From Rhodococcus sp. RD6.2 (GTDB taxonomy: Bacteria; Actinomycetota; Actinomycetes; Mycobacteriales; Mycobacteriaceae), in NCBI RefSeq assembly GCF_001040705.1, contig NZ_CVQP01000009.1:292139-356138 (forward strand): 64,000 nt of DNA. The letters are read 5' to 3'. Position 1 is the first letter of the stretch; each line of letters begins with the position of its first letter. Below the pieces are notes generated by a model, which searched no databases, had not been told where the DNA came from, and saw nothing but the letters and a program-made list of their open reading frames with translations. Below, one piece after another: positions 50,989 to 60,217 of this stretch. The position numbers were made by a program, and so were the translations under genes.

Positions 50989-52659
50989 TCAGTCGGCCCG
51001 GGAGTCGGTGCCGACGGGTGCTTCCTGGTTCGCGTGTTCGGGCCGTTTGCCACCGAGGCCCGGGAGCAACGAACGGCCACGGTAGGTGAGGTACGTCTGC
51101 GCCAACCCGAGGAGTAGGACCACCGAGATGACGGTGAAGCCGATCCAGTACTGGGTTGGCAGGAGGATGCCGAGGGTGCCGCCCACGACCCAACTCAACT
51201 GAAGCACGGTCTCGGACCGTCCGAAGCCGGACGCGATGGATTCCTCGGGCAGATCCTGCTGGAGCGACGCGTCGAGGGACACCTTCGCAAGGGCGCTGCC
51301 CGCGGACGCGACCAGCGCCGCGAGCGCTGCCGTGAGGAGGCTGTCGGTGACGGCGACCAGGATCGCGACCGCGGTCACGGCGGCTGTGCAGCGAAGCACG
51401 ACAAGTGCGGGCTTGCCGAGTTTGAGCCGGGCGCCGGTGGCGTTGCCCGCGAAATTGCCGAGGCCGGCGGCCACACCGACGAGACCGAGCATCGCCGCCT
51501 GCATCCACGGTTCGTGTTCGGTTCGCGACTTCGCGACGAACGCGATGTACAGCGTGAGGAAGCCGGTGAGGACGCGAATCGTGCCGTTGCCCCACAGTCC
51601 GGTGATGGTCGCGCGGCCCAGGGGTTGGCGGCGCTTGTCGGGTGCGATCGTCTCTCGCTGTTCGCGGGTGATCACCTCGGTGACGGCGTCGTCGCCGTGA
51701 TAGGCGAGCGTCGCGGGCACTTCACCTTCGGTGACCTCGACCCAGGCCGGGATTCGCATGCTCAGGTACGCGCCTGCGATGGTCAGGGCCGCGGTGAACC
51801 ACAGGACACCGGTGGAGCGGAACGCGAACGCGATGATGCCCGCGGCGGCGCCCGCGACGATCGTGCCGCCGATCAAGCCGAACACGGTCAGCCGCGAGTT
51901 CGTTCGCACCAGGTCGATGTCGGGCGGCAGGACGCGGGGTGTCACGGCGCTCTTGAGTACCGAGAACGATTTGCTCAGCACCATCATCCCGAGCGCACAC
52001 GGGTACAGCGCCCAACTGTCGAAGTGGAACACGAGCAGCACGGCGAGCACCGTCCGCAGTGCGAACGACGACGCCAACGCGATCCGCCTGCCCCGCTGCA
52101 ACCGGTCGAGGGCCGGGCCGATGAGCGGCGCGATGACCGCGAACGGTGCGATCGTGATGAGCAGGTACAGCGCGACCTTCGTCTTGTCCTCTCCGGTCGC
52201 CGCGGAGAAGAACAACGTGTTGGCCAGCGCTACGGCGATCGCGGCGTCGGTCGCGAAGTTCGCCATCACCGCATACGTCAGGTGGGTGAGCCCGGACTTG
52301 TCGGCGCCGTCCGCGGTCGCGGCACGCCGGAACGTGGCGATTCCGCGGTTCGTCAGTTCGCGACTGCGCATCGCAGCAACCCGGGTCACCGTCAGTTTCC
52401 GGGGAATCGGAGGCGGCTTCGGGGCACCCGTGCGCGCGGACCGCACCTGTTCGGTTGGCTGGTCGGCGCTCGAGTCGGGGACGTCCTCCGACGGGCGGGC
52501 CCGCCCCGACGTCGGGTGCAGCGGCGGCAGGGGTTCGCGGCGGCCCGTCACGCGCCGCGGCGGCGGGTAGTTCGAGTAACCGGGGTGCACTGCGCCTCGC
52601 CCGCCGTCGGCGGGATCCCGACGGCGGTCGGGTTCGGAGGGGTGGCTCGGTCCGGTCAC
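50989..52659 (-). CDS. MFS-type transporter of the Rv0876c family
   Basis: 556-aa membrane protein with a long Pro/Arg-rich cytoplasmic N-terminus (~125 residues) and about twelve helices. Characteristic segments are GIATFRRAATADGADKSGLT, VALANTLFFSAATGEDKTKV, LITIAPFAVIAPLIGPALDR, PCALGMMVLSKSFSVLKSAV and FAGNATGARLKLGKPA. In mycobacteria the corresponding gene neighbours DUF2771, as here. The substrate is unknown. The start at 52659 is the longest reading; several downstream starts are possible in the tail. Confidence 0.87.
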   Translation of the reverse strand: MTGPSHPSEPDRRRDPADGGRGAVHPGYSNYPPPRRVTGRREPLPPLHPTSGRARPSEDVPDSSADQPTEQVRSARTGAPKPPPIPRKLTVTRVAAMRSRELTNRGIATFRRAATADGADKSGLTHLTYAVMANFATDAAIAVALANTLFFSAATGEDKTKVALYLLITIAPFAVIAPLIGPALDRLQRGRRIALASSFALRTVLAVLLVFHFDSWALYPCALGMMVLSKSFSVLKSAVTPRVLPPDIDLVRTNSRLTVFGLIGGTIVAGAAAGIIAFAFRSTGVLWFTAALTIAGAYLSMRIPAWVEVTEGEVPATLAYHGDDAVTEVITREQRETIAPDKRRQPLGRATITGLWGNGTIRVLTGFLTLYIAFVAKSRTEHEPWMQAAMLGLVGVAAGLGNFAGNATGARLKLGKPALVVLRCTAAVTAVAILVAVTDSLLTAALAALVASAGSALAKVSLDASLQQDLPEESIASGFGRSETVLQLSWVVGGTLGILLPTQYWIGFTVISVVLLLGLAQTYLTYRGRSLLPGLGGKRPEHANQEAPVGTDSRAD

Positions 52660-52750
52660 GACTCCAATTCTGTCCTAGTCGGCGGCGCGACAACCAGAAG
52701 GCCTGCCGACGATTGCCGTCGCAATCGCGGCGCGCCCCGGTGTGCGTCGG

Positions 52751-53575
52751 TCACGGGACGAATCGAACGTCGAATGTGAGCGGATAGAACTTGCCGGTGA
52801 TCAGGAAACGGTCGGTCCCGGGGATCGCCGCGATGCCGTTGAGGACGTCGGCGTTCGCGGTCTGTTCGGGTGTCAGCAGCCCCGACGCGTCGATCAGCGC
52901 CGTCACCTTCCCGGTGGTGGGATCGATGCGGACGATCTTCGAGGTCTGCCACACGTTCGCGTAGACGGAGCCGTCGTCGGTGCATTCGAGTTCGTTGAGT
53001 TGGTCGAGCGCTCGGCCGTCGAGGGTCACGCGCACCGACCCGACCTCGTCGAAGGTCACGGGGTCACGAAACGTCAGCGTGTCGGAGCCGTTGCTCATCA
53101 CCAGTCGATCGGGTTGTGCGCACAGCCCCCAGCCCTCGCCGTCGTAGGTGACTCGTGACCGCTCCGCGAGGGTGGTGCGGTCGCGAGCGAACGCCACGCC
53201 TTCCTTCCACGTCAACTGCCAGACGGTGTCGCCGCTGACGGTCAGCCCCTCGCCGAACATGTCGTCGGGCAGGGGAACGCGGACCCGCTCGGCGCCGGTG
53301 TCGAGGTTGCGTGCGCTGATGTACGACCACCCGGCCAGTCCGGTGCCCTCGACGAGTTCGCCGTCGGAGATCTCGAAGCCCTGGGTGAAGGCGCTGGGGT
53401 CGTGCGGGCGGGTGCCCTGCACCTCGACGTGCAGCCGTTCTACGGAGGTCGTGGAGCTGCCGAAGGCCGTCGGTTCGACGTCGGTGGAGCCTGCCGCACA
53501 TCCGCCGAGTACGACGGCGACCAGTAGTGCGGTGGCTGTTCGTGTCGCGCCGCCGACCAGTGGGGAGTGGGTCAC
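52751..53575 (-). CDS. Glutaminyl-peptide cyclotransferase lipoprotein
   Basis: 274-aa beta-propeller enzyme of the plant-type glutamine cyclotransferase family (PF05096), which forms N-terminal pyroglutamate. The signal peptide ends in the lipobox VLGGCAAG. Propeller blocks are HDPSAFTQGFEISDGELVEG, GLTVSGDTVWQLTWKEGVAF, LDQLNELECTDDGSVYANVW and NADVLNGIAAIPGTDRFLIT. All fit the family closely, including the conserved LNELE segment. The mature protein should sit on the outer face of the membrane. It is divergent from DUF3027. Confidence 0.9.
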   Translation of the reverse strand: MTHSPLVGGATRTATALLVAVVLGGCAAGSTDVEPTAFGSSTTSVERLHVEVQGTRPHDPSAFTQGFEISDGELVEGTGLAGWSYISARNLDTGAERVRVPLPDDMFGEGLTVSGDTVWQLTWKEGVAFARDRTTLAERSRVTYDGEGWGLCAQPDRLVMSNGSDTLTFRDPVTFDEVGSVRVTLDGRALDQLNELECTDDGSVYANVWQTSKIVRIDPTTGKVTALIDASGLLTPEQTANADVLNGIAAIPGTDRFLITGKFYPLTFDVRFVP

Positions 53576-53616
53576 TCAGTCAGCATGACAGCCCGATCGG
53601 GTGCGGAGGCGGTGTG

Positions 53617-54603
53617 ATGCGGCAAAATGGAATCGTGCATGTGCAGTCTGTCTCCGAACTCCGCCCCGTGCGTCCCCTGCTGGCCGATGCCGTCGAGGCC
53701 GCCCGACGGGCATTGACCGACCTCGGTGAGGATCGGGTCGGAGAGCATCTCGGTGTCACCGCCGACGACGACACGACGGTGACCCACCGCTTCGCGGCGA
53801 CGATCCCCGGCTACCACGGGTGGGTGTGGGAGGTGGTGCTGTCCGCGCTGCCCGACTCCGACCGGGTGACGGTGAACGAGTCGGCACTGCTGCCCGGCCC
53901 GGAGGCGCTCGTGGCGCCGGAGTGGCTGCCGTGGGATCAGCGGGTGCGTCCGGGTGACCTGTCGCCCGGCGACCTGCTCGCGCCGCGCGCCGATGATCCG
54001 CGGCTGGTGCCCGGCTACGTCGCGACCGGCGACCCGGTCGTGGACGACGTGGCGTTCGAGGTCGGGCTGGGGCGCAAGCAGGTGATGAGCCTGGAGGGCC
54101 GCCTGGATGCGGCACAGCGCTGGTACGACGGGGACCACGGACCCGACTCGGAAATGGCGAAGGCCGCGCCCTCGACGTGTGCGCTCTGTGGCTTCTACCT
54201 TCCGTTGGCCGGTTCGCTGCGCGCCGGGTTCGGGGTGTGCGGCAACGAGTTGTCCGTCGACGGACAGGTCGTGCACGCCGAGTTCGGCTGCGGCGCGCAC
54301 TCCGACACGGAACTGCCGACCGGGGCGGGTACCCCGAAATACGACGCGTTCGACGACGGCGCCCTCGAGGTCGTGGAGTTGCCTGCCCCGACGAAAACCT
54401 CCGAGGCAGTCGCGGATGTGGCGGAGACCGTCGCCGAGGTGGCCGAGCCTGTCGCTGAAGCCGCCGAGACCGTCGTCGAGGTGACCGAGCCGGTCTCTGA
54501 AGCCGCCGAGCTCGTCGCCGAGGTGGCCGAGCCTGTCGCCGAAGCCGCCGAGACCGTCGCCGAGGTGGCCGAGACCGGGACGGATTCGGCGCCCGCCGAG
54601 TGA
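53617..54603 (+). CDS. DUF3027 protein with acidic heptad-repeat tail
   Basis: 328 aa (ATG at 53617). The DUF3027 body spans ~20-235: EHLGVTADDDTTVTHRFAAT, GYHGWVWEVVLSALP, EWLPWDQRVRPGDLSPGDLL, then a zinc-ribbon-like Cys set (STCALCGFYLPL, GVCGNELS, FGCGAH). This matches Rv0883c-type proteins. Residues ~265-325 are seven acidic 7-residue repeats (AEVAEPV/AEAAETV type), probably a long amphipathic helix. The stop overlaps the start of the large ATPase gene by 4 bp (GTGA), so the two products are made together and may bind each other. Confidence 0.88.
   Translation: MRQNGIVHVQSVSELRPVRPLLADAVEAARRALTDLGEDRVGEHLGVTADDDTTVTHRFAATIPGYHGWVWEVVLSALPDSDRVTVNESALLPGPEALVAPEWLPWDQRVRPGDLSPGDLLAPRADDPRLVPGYVATGDPVVDDVAFEVGLGRKQVMSLEGRLDAAQRWYDGDHGPDSEMAKAAPSTCALCGFYLPLAGSLRAGFGVCGNELSVDGQVVHAEFGCGAHSDTELPTGAGTPKYDAFDDGALEVVELPAPTKTSEAVADVAETVAEVAEPVAEAAETVVEVTEPVSEAAELVAEVAEPVAEAAETVAEVAETGTDSAPAE
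54418..54577 (+). repeat. 42-bp tandem repeats encoding acidic heptads
   Basis: About 3.5 copies of a 42-bp unit encode AEVAEPVAEAAETV with small changes (VEVTEPVSEAAELV in copy two). Copies one and three are nearly identical in DNA, so copy number probably varies between strains. Confidence 0.85.
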
Positions 54604-57332
54604 TCGACCCCTTCGGCGCAGACGCACTGCGCGCGGCGACGCTGCTCGCGTGGACCTCGTCGCCGACGAGGCTGCGTGAGGACGCCGCGACCGAGTCCGA
54701 TCTGGTGCGCGGCGGCTACCGCGACCGGGTGCTCACCGAGTTGGCGCAGAACGCCGCCGACGCGGCGGCCCGGGCCGGGGTGCTGGGGCGTCTCGACGTC
54801 CGGCTCGACGTCGACGGCCTTCATGTGGCGAACGTCGGGGCGCCGCTGGACGAGTCGGGTGTGCAGGCCATGTCGGCGTTGCGGGTGTCCGGCAAGACCG
54901 AGGGCGTCGGACGGTTCGGCGTCGGGTTCACCGCCGTCCTCGCGATCGGCGACGAGGTCGAGGTGCGTTCGGTGTCCGGGTCGGTCGCGTTCTCCGCGTC
55001 CAGGACCCGCGCCGAGCTCGATCGGGCGGGGCTCGCCGCACCGGAGTCTGGGATTCCGGTACTGCGGCTGGTGTGGCCGACGGATGCGGTGCCCGCTCCG
55101 GGATTCGACACCGAGGTGGTGATCGCGCCGCGCGACGGCGTCGATCTCCCCGCCGTAGTCGCTGCGATGCGTGAGGAAGCAGTGGATCTTCTGCTGGAAC
55201 TTCCTGCGCTGCACTCGATTCGCATCGGTGACGCCGAGTTCGCCCGAACCGGGACCGATCTCGGTCGTGGTCTGACGGAGGTCGCCGTCGGCGACCGGGT
55301 TTGGTGGCAGTTCACGGCGCCGTCGGCGCGGTGGCTGGTGCCCGTCTCGGACGGGTCGGTTCGTCCCGTCGACGGTGACGTGTTGCGTGCGCCGACCCGA
55401 ACCGACGAGGAACTCTCCCTGCCCGCATTGGTCGTCGCGTCGGCCGATCTGCAGCCGGACCGCAGGCGCATCATGCCGGGTGCCGCGATAGCTCACCTGG
55501 CGGACGGGTACGCCGAATTCGTTGCGGCGCTGCCGGAATCGGAACGAACGGCACTCGTCCCGCTGCCGGGCTTCGCGTCCGGCGCCGTGGACGAGCAGTT
55601 GCGCGAATCGGTGCTGCGCGAACTGGTCGACCATGCCTGGCTGCCCGGCGTCGACGGGGAGTGCCTGCGGCCCCGCGATGCGGCGGTGCTGCCGGGCCTG
55701 ACCACCGAGTTGGCGGAACTACTGACCGACGCCGTCCCCGGCCTGGTCGCCCCCGACCTGTCCGGGCAGTCCGACGCGCGCGCCCTCGCCGCGGTCGGTG
55801 TGCACCGGATCGGGTTGGCGCGCCTCGCCGAACTGCTCGCCGGGCAGGACCGCGCGCCCTCGTGGTGGGGGCGGTTGTACGAGGCGTTGACCCCGCTCGT
55901 CGTCGACGCTCTCGCGGTCGAGGAGTTGGCGGCGATTCCGGTGCCACTTGCGGACGGGCGAACCGTCACCGGACCGCGGACCGTCGTGCTCGGTGAGGGA
56001 CTCGGCGGCGCGGGCGTCGACTGGGTGCGTCTCGTGCACCCGTCCGCCGCGCATCCACTGCTCGCGCGACTCGGGGCCACGGCGGTGCACGCGCTCGACG
56101 TGCTGTCCGATCCGGCGCTGCGCGATCGCATCGACGCGCTGTGGGACGGCGACGGTGACGCCGACGCCCTTGCCGATGCAGTTCTCCCGCTGGTCGCTGG
56201 GGTGTCGACCGGGCCGCTCCCGGGTTGGCTCGGTGGACTTCCGCTGCCCGACCGGTTCGGTGAGTTGCAGGCGGCGGACGAACTGCTACTGCCCGACGCC
56301 CCGCTCGCAGACGTGCTGGTGTCGGAGTCTCCGTTCGGGACCGTTGCGGACCGGATCGTGGACGTGCACGGCGCCGAGGCGCTGCGGGCGCTCGGCGTCG
56401 GGTGGGGCTTCGCGGTGCTGCGGGCGGAGTTGCCGACCGGACCGGACCACGACCTCGACGACGAATCGGACTGGTGGGCAACACTGTCCGACGATCCGGA
56501 GGTGCTCGTTGCGGTCCGGGACCTCGACCTCGTCGACCCCGATCGGTGGCCGACGGCTCTGACCCTGCTGGCGTCGGACCCGGAGACGGCCGCACTGCTC
56601 GCGGACCGGGCCGGATACACCGCGTGGTGGTTGCGCAGGCACGCCCGTGTCGACGCTGTCCCCCTGTCGTCGCTGCGTTCGCCGGACGATCCGACGTTCG
56701 AGGGCCTGCTCGATCCGCTCGACCACCCCGACGCCGACGCCGTGTCGGGTGCGCTGGCGGCGGACCGGATCGAAAGCACCGCCACCGCGGAGGCGCTGCT
56801 CGACGGTCTGGCAGATGCGAACCGCGCGCCCGCGCCCGCGGTGATCGCGCGGACACACCGGTTGCTGGCGGAGGCCACCGCCTCGGGGGTGCTCGATCTC
56901 GAGGCACTGTCGCCGCCTGCGCGGGTCCGGACGATCTCGGGTGTCGTCGTCGACGCCGCCGACGCGATGGTGCTGGACCGTCCGTGGCTGGCGTCGGTGA
57001 TTCCCGCGGACCGGTTGGTCGTCGGGGACCTCACGTCGGCTGGCGCGTTGGCGGACCTGCTCGACGTGCCGCTCGCGGCGGAAGCCGTGCACGGTGAGGT
57101 GCTCGGTGTCGGTCGCGTCGGTGACTGGGGACGCGAGCCGGACGCCGTGCTGGCGTCCGTGACGTCGGGTCGGCCACTGCCCGCGGGTGCGGTGGTGCTG
57201 CACGACGACCTCACGGTCCGGCTCTCGGGCGCACGCGACGGCGACGTCGCGGTGCCGTGGTGGGTCGACGATTCGGGGCGCACACATGTCGATGTGCGTC
57301 GGATCGATGCGGGGGTGGCCGGTGCCGGGTAA
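54600..57332 (+). CDS. Large sacsin/HSP90-like GHKL ATPase
   Basis: 910-aa protein from a GTG overlapping the DUF3027 stop. The N-terminal ~230 residues are a GHKL ATP-binding fold like sacsin/HSP90: VLTELAQNAADAAARAG (N-box with Glu and Asn), DVDGLHVANVGAPLDESGVQ and the G-box GVGRFGVGFTAVLAIGDEVE. The remaining ~680 residues are Ala/Asp/Leu-rich, repetitive alpha/beta with no known enzyme motif. No histidine-kinase phospho-acceptor domain is present. Proteins with this N-terminus act as ATP-driven clamps. Function in actinobacteria is not known; coupling with DUF3027 suggests a shared complex. Confidence 0.83.
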   Translation: MIDPFGADALRAATLLAWTSSPTRLREDAATESDLVRGGYRDRVLTELAQNAADAAARAGVLGRLDVRLDVDGLHVANVGAPLDESGVQAMSALRVSGKTEGVGRFGVGFTAVLAIGDEVEVRSVSGSVAFSASRTRAELDRAGLAAPESGIPVLRLVWPTDAVPAPGFDTEVVIAPRDGVDLPAVVAAMREEAVDLLLELPALHSIRIGDAEFARTGTDLGRGLTEVAVGDRVWWQFTAPSARWLVPVSDGSVRPVDGDVLRAPTRTDEELSLPALVVASADLQPDRRRIMPGAAIAHLADGYAEFVAALPESERTALVPLPGFASGAVDEQLRESVLRELVDHAWLPGVDGECLRPRDAAVLPGLTTELAELLTDAVPGLVAPDLSGQSDARALAAVGVHRIGLARLAELLAGQDRAPSWWGRLYEALTPLVVDALAVEELAAIPVPLADGRTVTGPRTVVLGEGLGGAGVDWVRLVHPSAAHPLLARLGATAVHALDVLSDPALRDRIDALWDGDGDADALADAVLPLVAGVSTGPLPGWLGGLPLPDRFGELQAADELLLPDAPLADVLVSESPFGTVADRIVDVHGAEALRALGVGWGFAVLRAELPTGPDHDLDDESDWWATLSDDPEVLVAVRDLDLVDPDRWPTALTLLASDPETAALLADRAGYTAWWLRRHARVDAVPLSSLRSPDDPTFEGLLDPLDHPDADAVSGALAADRIESTATAEALLDGLADANRAPAPAVIARTHRLLAEATASGVLDLEALSPPARVRTISGVVVDAADAMVLDRPWLASVIPADRLVVGDLTSAGALADLLDVPLAAEAVHGEVLGVGRVGDWGREPDAVLASVTSGRPLPAGAVVLHDDLTVRLSGARDGDVAVPWWVDDSGRTHVDVRRIDAGVAGAG

Positions 57333-57897
57333 CTCGTTGGACCAGGCCGTGCTCGACGAGATGGTGTCGCTGCGCACCCCGTGGATCACCGATGTGGTCA
57401 CCGTCGTCACCCACTTCGGGGACACGATCGTCGCGACCGCGATCACCGTCGCGGTGGTGCTCACGTTGATGCGACGAGGTCGGGCGCTCGATGCTGTCAT
57501 GGTCGGCGGCGCGATGGCCAGCGGATTCCTGCTGATGAGCGGCTTGAAACTGGTGTTCGGGCGCGAGCGTCCGCCGGTGCCGGTGCGCCTTGTCGAGGAG
57601 ATCACCCACTCGTTCCCGTCCGGCCACGCGATGATGTCGGCGATCCTGGTGTGCGTGGTCGGCGCAGTTCTGGCCCGCGGTTCGGGTCGGCTCCGGCCGA
57701 TCGTGGTCGCGGGTCTGGCCCTGTGGACGATCGCCATCGGACTCTCGCGCGTGTACCTGGCGGCACACTGGTTCACCGACGTGTTGGCCGGCTGGGCGCT
57801 GGGGATCGTGTGGGCGGCAGTGTGGATCGTGGGAACTGCCCGGTACGGTCGCTCCCGCGACGCGTCGGGCGAATCCGACGAAAAAGCTACGCCGTAG
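57307..57897 (+). CDS. PAP2-family membrane phosphatase
   Basis: 196 aa from the ATG at 57307 (or a GTG at 57319), overlapping the ATPase 3' end. Phosphatase motifs are in order: KLVFGRERPPVP (KxxxxxxRP), the PSGH of SFPSGHAMMSAIL, and SRVYLAAHWFTDVLAG (SRxxxxxHxxxD). With about six helices it resembles undecaprenyl-pyrophosphate or phosphatidate phosphatases. It would act on lipid phosphates at the outer membrane face. Its overlap ties it to the DUF3027/ATPase operon. Confidence 0.9.
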   Translation: MRGWPVPGNSLDQAVLDEMVSLRTPWITDVVTVVTHFGDTIVATAITVAVVLTLMRRGRALDAVMVGGAMASGFLLMSGLKLVFGRERPPVPVRLVEEITHSFPSGHAMMSAILVCVVGAVLARGSGRLRPIVVAGLALWTIAIGLSRVYLAAHWFTDVLAGWALGIVWAAVWIVGTARYGRSRDASGESDEKATP

Positions 57898-57961
57898 CCG
57901 CCGGTTCTCTACCCTGACCAACTTGGACGTCTGTCCAGTAATCGCCGCAGGGAGAGAGCCG

Positions 57962-59851
57962 ATGTCGCGACGAACCCACCTGACCCGCACCGCACTTGCC
58001 GCGCTGGTCATAGCGCCGCTCGCGCTCCTCGGTTTCTACATGTGGGCACTGTGGAATCCGGGCGACACCGTCTCGCGCCTGCCGGTCGCCATCGTCAACG
58101 CGGACGCGGGTGCCGACCTCGACGGCAGCCGGTTGACGGCGGGCGCCGACGTCACCGCCGCGCTCGTCGAGGGCGGCGACGTGAACTGGCACGAGGTGAG
58201 CCTCGACGAGGCCAGGGACGGTGTGGACGACGGCCGGTACTACTTCTCGGTGGTGATCCCGGAGGACTTCAGCCGCGACATCGCGAGCGCGGCCAGTGGA
58301 GCAGGGGAGAAGGCGCGGCTCGAGGTCGTCTACAACGACCACAACAGCCTGGTCGCCACCCCCGTCGGCGAATCGGTGATGGCGCAGGTGCGCTCCGCGG
58401 TGTCGGAGACGATCGGCGAACAGTCCGTCGATCAGGTCCTGCTCGGACTCGTCGACGTCGGCAAGGGTCTGTCCGAGGCGGCGACCGGTGCCCAGCAGCT
58501 CAACGACGGCACCGGGGAGGCGCTCGCCGGAACCACCGAACTCGCCGCGGGCAGCGCCGAACTCGCCGCGGGGCTCGACGAGGCGTACGCGGGCAGCATC
58601 GAACTGGTCGACGGCACCGGCCAGCTCGCGGCGGGAGCCGGGGAGGCCGCCGCAGGATCGGGTGAACTGAGCGCCGGGCTGGGGCAGCTCGTCGCAGGAA
58701 CCGACGAGCTCGGCGCAGGCGCCACCCAGATCAGCGAGGTCATCGACACCGTCGTCGGACCGTTGGTGGACGCGGCCGTCGCGGCGGGTCTGTCCGGCGA
58801 CGAGACCCTCGCCCAGCTCCAACAGCTGCGCGACGGAGCCCGGCAGATCGCGTACGAACTCTCCGACCCGAACGCCGACTACCGCGGCGGTCTCGAATCC
58901 GCCGCGGCGGGTGCAGCAGAACTGAACACCGGCCTCGGACAGCTCAGCGACGGCGCCAACCAGCTCGACGCGGGTGCCCGCGAACTCTCGACCGGTCTCG
59001 GTCAGCTCGACGAGGGTGCAGGCCAGCTGCGGGACGGCCTCGGCCAGCTCCAGGACGGGGTCGGGCAGCTCGACGCAGGCAGCGCGGAACTCGCGACCGG
59101 GCTCGCGGACGGCGCGAAGCAGGTGCCGCAGTTCACGGACACCGAGCGGGCCGCCACCGCCGGTGTCATCTCGTCGCCGGTCACGGTCAGCGCCAACAAC
59201 GTCGCGCCCGCGGTCGGTTTCGGGCCCGGTGTGATCCCGGCCTTGATGTCGGTGCTGCTGTTCCTGATCGGCATCCTCACCTGGTTCGTCGTCCGGCCGC
59301 CGCGTCGTCCGCACGACCGCGTGCACGAGTCGATCGTCCGGGAGGGGTTGCGCCGATACCGGGTTCCCGCCGCGGTCACCGTCGCCGCGGCCGCGCTGAT
59401 GGCCGTGCTGTCGATGACGGTCGCCGACGCGGAGCCGCCCAGTGCGCTGGCACTGTTCGCTGTGCTGCTGCTCGTCGGGGCGGCGGCGATCGCGACGGCC
59501 CGACTGTTCACGGTCGTGTTCGGTGCGGTGAACGGCACCTTCGTCGGGCTCGGTGCCCTGATGATCCAGGTCTTCGCGTTCGGGGCGGTGTTCCCGATCG
59601 AGCAGATGCCCGCGCCGCTGCGCTTGCTCCACAATCTGATGCCGCTGACCTACGCCCGCAACGCGATTCGCATGTCACTCGTCGGCTACTGGGGTCCCCG
59701 CTTCTGGCTGGCGATCGCTGTCCTGGTGGCGCTGGTCGCCGGGTCGGTCGCGCTGACCATCTGGTGGCGCAGCCGTCATCGCGACGACGACAGCGACATG
59801 GGGCAGGAACCCGGTCCGGTCACCGAGCGCATTCCGGTCCCGACCGGCTAG
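57962..59851 (+). CDS. YhgE/Pip-domain membrane protein
   Basis: 629 aa from the ATG at 57962. It opens with one helix (TALAALVIAPLALLGFYMWA) and the YhgE/Pip N-terminal domain (RLPVAIVNADAGADLDGSRL, YYFSVVIPEDFSRDIASAAS). Residues ~185-395 are a long repeat of AG-rich heptad-like units (ELAAGSAELAAGL, GQLSDGANQLDAGARELS), probably an extended extracellular coiled rod. Five or six C-terminal helices follow, with the ABC-2-like MPLTYARNAIRMSLVG block. Relatives function in phage infection or WXG-type secretion (EsaA-like). Role here unknown. Confidence 0.88.
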   Translation: MSRRTHLTRTALAALVIAPLALLGFYMWALWNPGDTVSRLPVAIVNADAGADLDGSRLTAGADVTAALVEGGDVNWHEVSLDEARDGVDDGRYYFSVVIPEDFSRDIASAASGAGEKARLEVVYNDHNSLVATPVGESVMAQVRSAVSETIGEQSVDQVLLGLVDVGKGLSEAATGAQQLNDGTGEALAGTTELAAGSAELAAGLDEAYAGSIELVDGTGQLAAGAGEAAAGSGELSAGLGQLVAGTDELGAGATQISEVIDTVVGPLVDAAVAAGLSGDETLAQLQQLRDGARQIAYELSDPNADYRGGLESAAAGAAELNTGLGQLSDGANQLDAGARELSTGLGQLDEGAGQLRDGLGQLQDGVGQLDAGSAELATGLADGAKQVPQFTDTERAATAGVISSPVTVSANNVAPAVGFGPGVIPALMSVLLFLIGILTWFVVRPPRRPHDRVHESIVREGLRRYRVPAAVTVAAAALMAVLSMTVADAEPPSALALFAVLLLVGAAAIATARLFTVVFGAVNGTFVGLGALMIQVFAFGAVFPIEQMPAPLRLLHNLMPLTYARNAIRMSLVGYWGPRFWLAIAVLVALVAGSVALTIWWRSRHRDDDSDMGQEPGPVTERIPVPTG

Positions 59852-59863
59852 GCGGGCAACGAC

Positions 59864-60118
59864 TCAGTTCAGTCCGCGCTGCGCGGTGCGGCTACCGCGG
59901 CGCGCAGCGCGACGCTGGACCAGGTAGAGCAGTGTCCCGATCGCGCCGAACGCCAGGCCTGCCCAGCAGACCGGGAGCGCGGATTCCCAGCGGTCGCCCG
60001 AGACGAGCACCACGACCGTCGCGACGAGCCACGCGACGGTGCCGACCACGAGCACCGGCCGGGGGTCGGTCAGTCGCTCGGGCAGCAGGGGATCGTTACG
60101 TGTGTCACTCACCGACAC
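59864..60118 (-). CDS. DUF2530-type small membrane protein
   Basis: 84 aa from a GTG at 60118 (a second GTG lies at 60112). It has LLPERLTDPRPVLVVGTVAW, two helices (VVGTVAWLVATVVVLVSGDR, VCWAGLAFGAIGTLLYLVQR) and an Arg-rich tail. The DPRPV motif before the first helix is what I associate with DUF2530 of mycobacteria (Rv0879c position). It is divergent from the purine permease. Function unknown. Confidence 0.78.
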   Translation of the reverse strand: MSVSDTRNDPLLPERLTDPRPVLVVGTVAWLVATVVVLVSGDRWESALPVCWAGLAFGAIGTLLYLVQRRAARRGSRTAQRGLN

Positions 60119-60217
60119 GACGCTACCGGCACACCTGTTCGGCCGCTGCGTGCTACGTGCCTTACGCTCCTTTGGCGAGCGCTGTGCTTGCACACTTTGG
60201 GCCTTGAGGACGGGAAG

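Noticed and set aside
54412-54590. Possible CRISPR-like array
   Set aside because: The 42-bp units are in-frame coding repeats of an acidic protein tail without spacers. No CRISPR array or cas gene was seen in the window.
58500-59110. DNA tandem repeat in the YhgE/Pip gene
   Set aside because: The Ala/Gly-rich units are repeated at protein level but too diverged in DNA to be a separate repeat feature; they are described with the gene.
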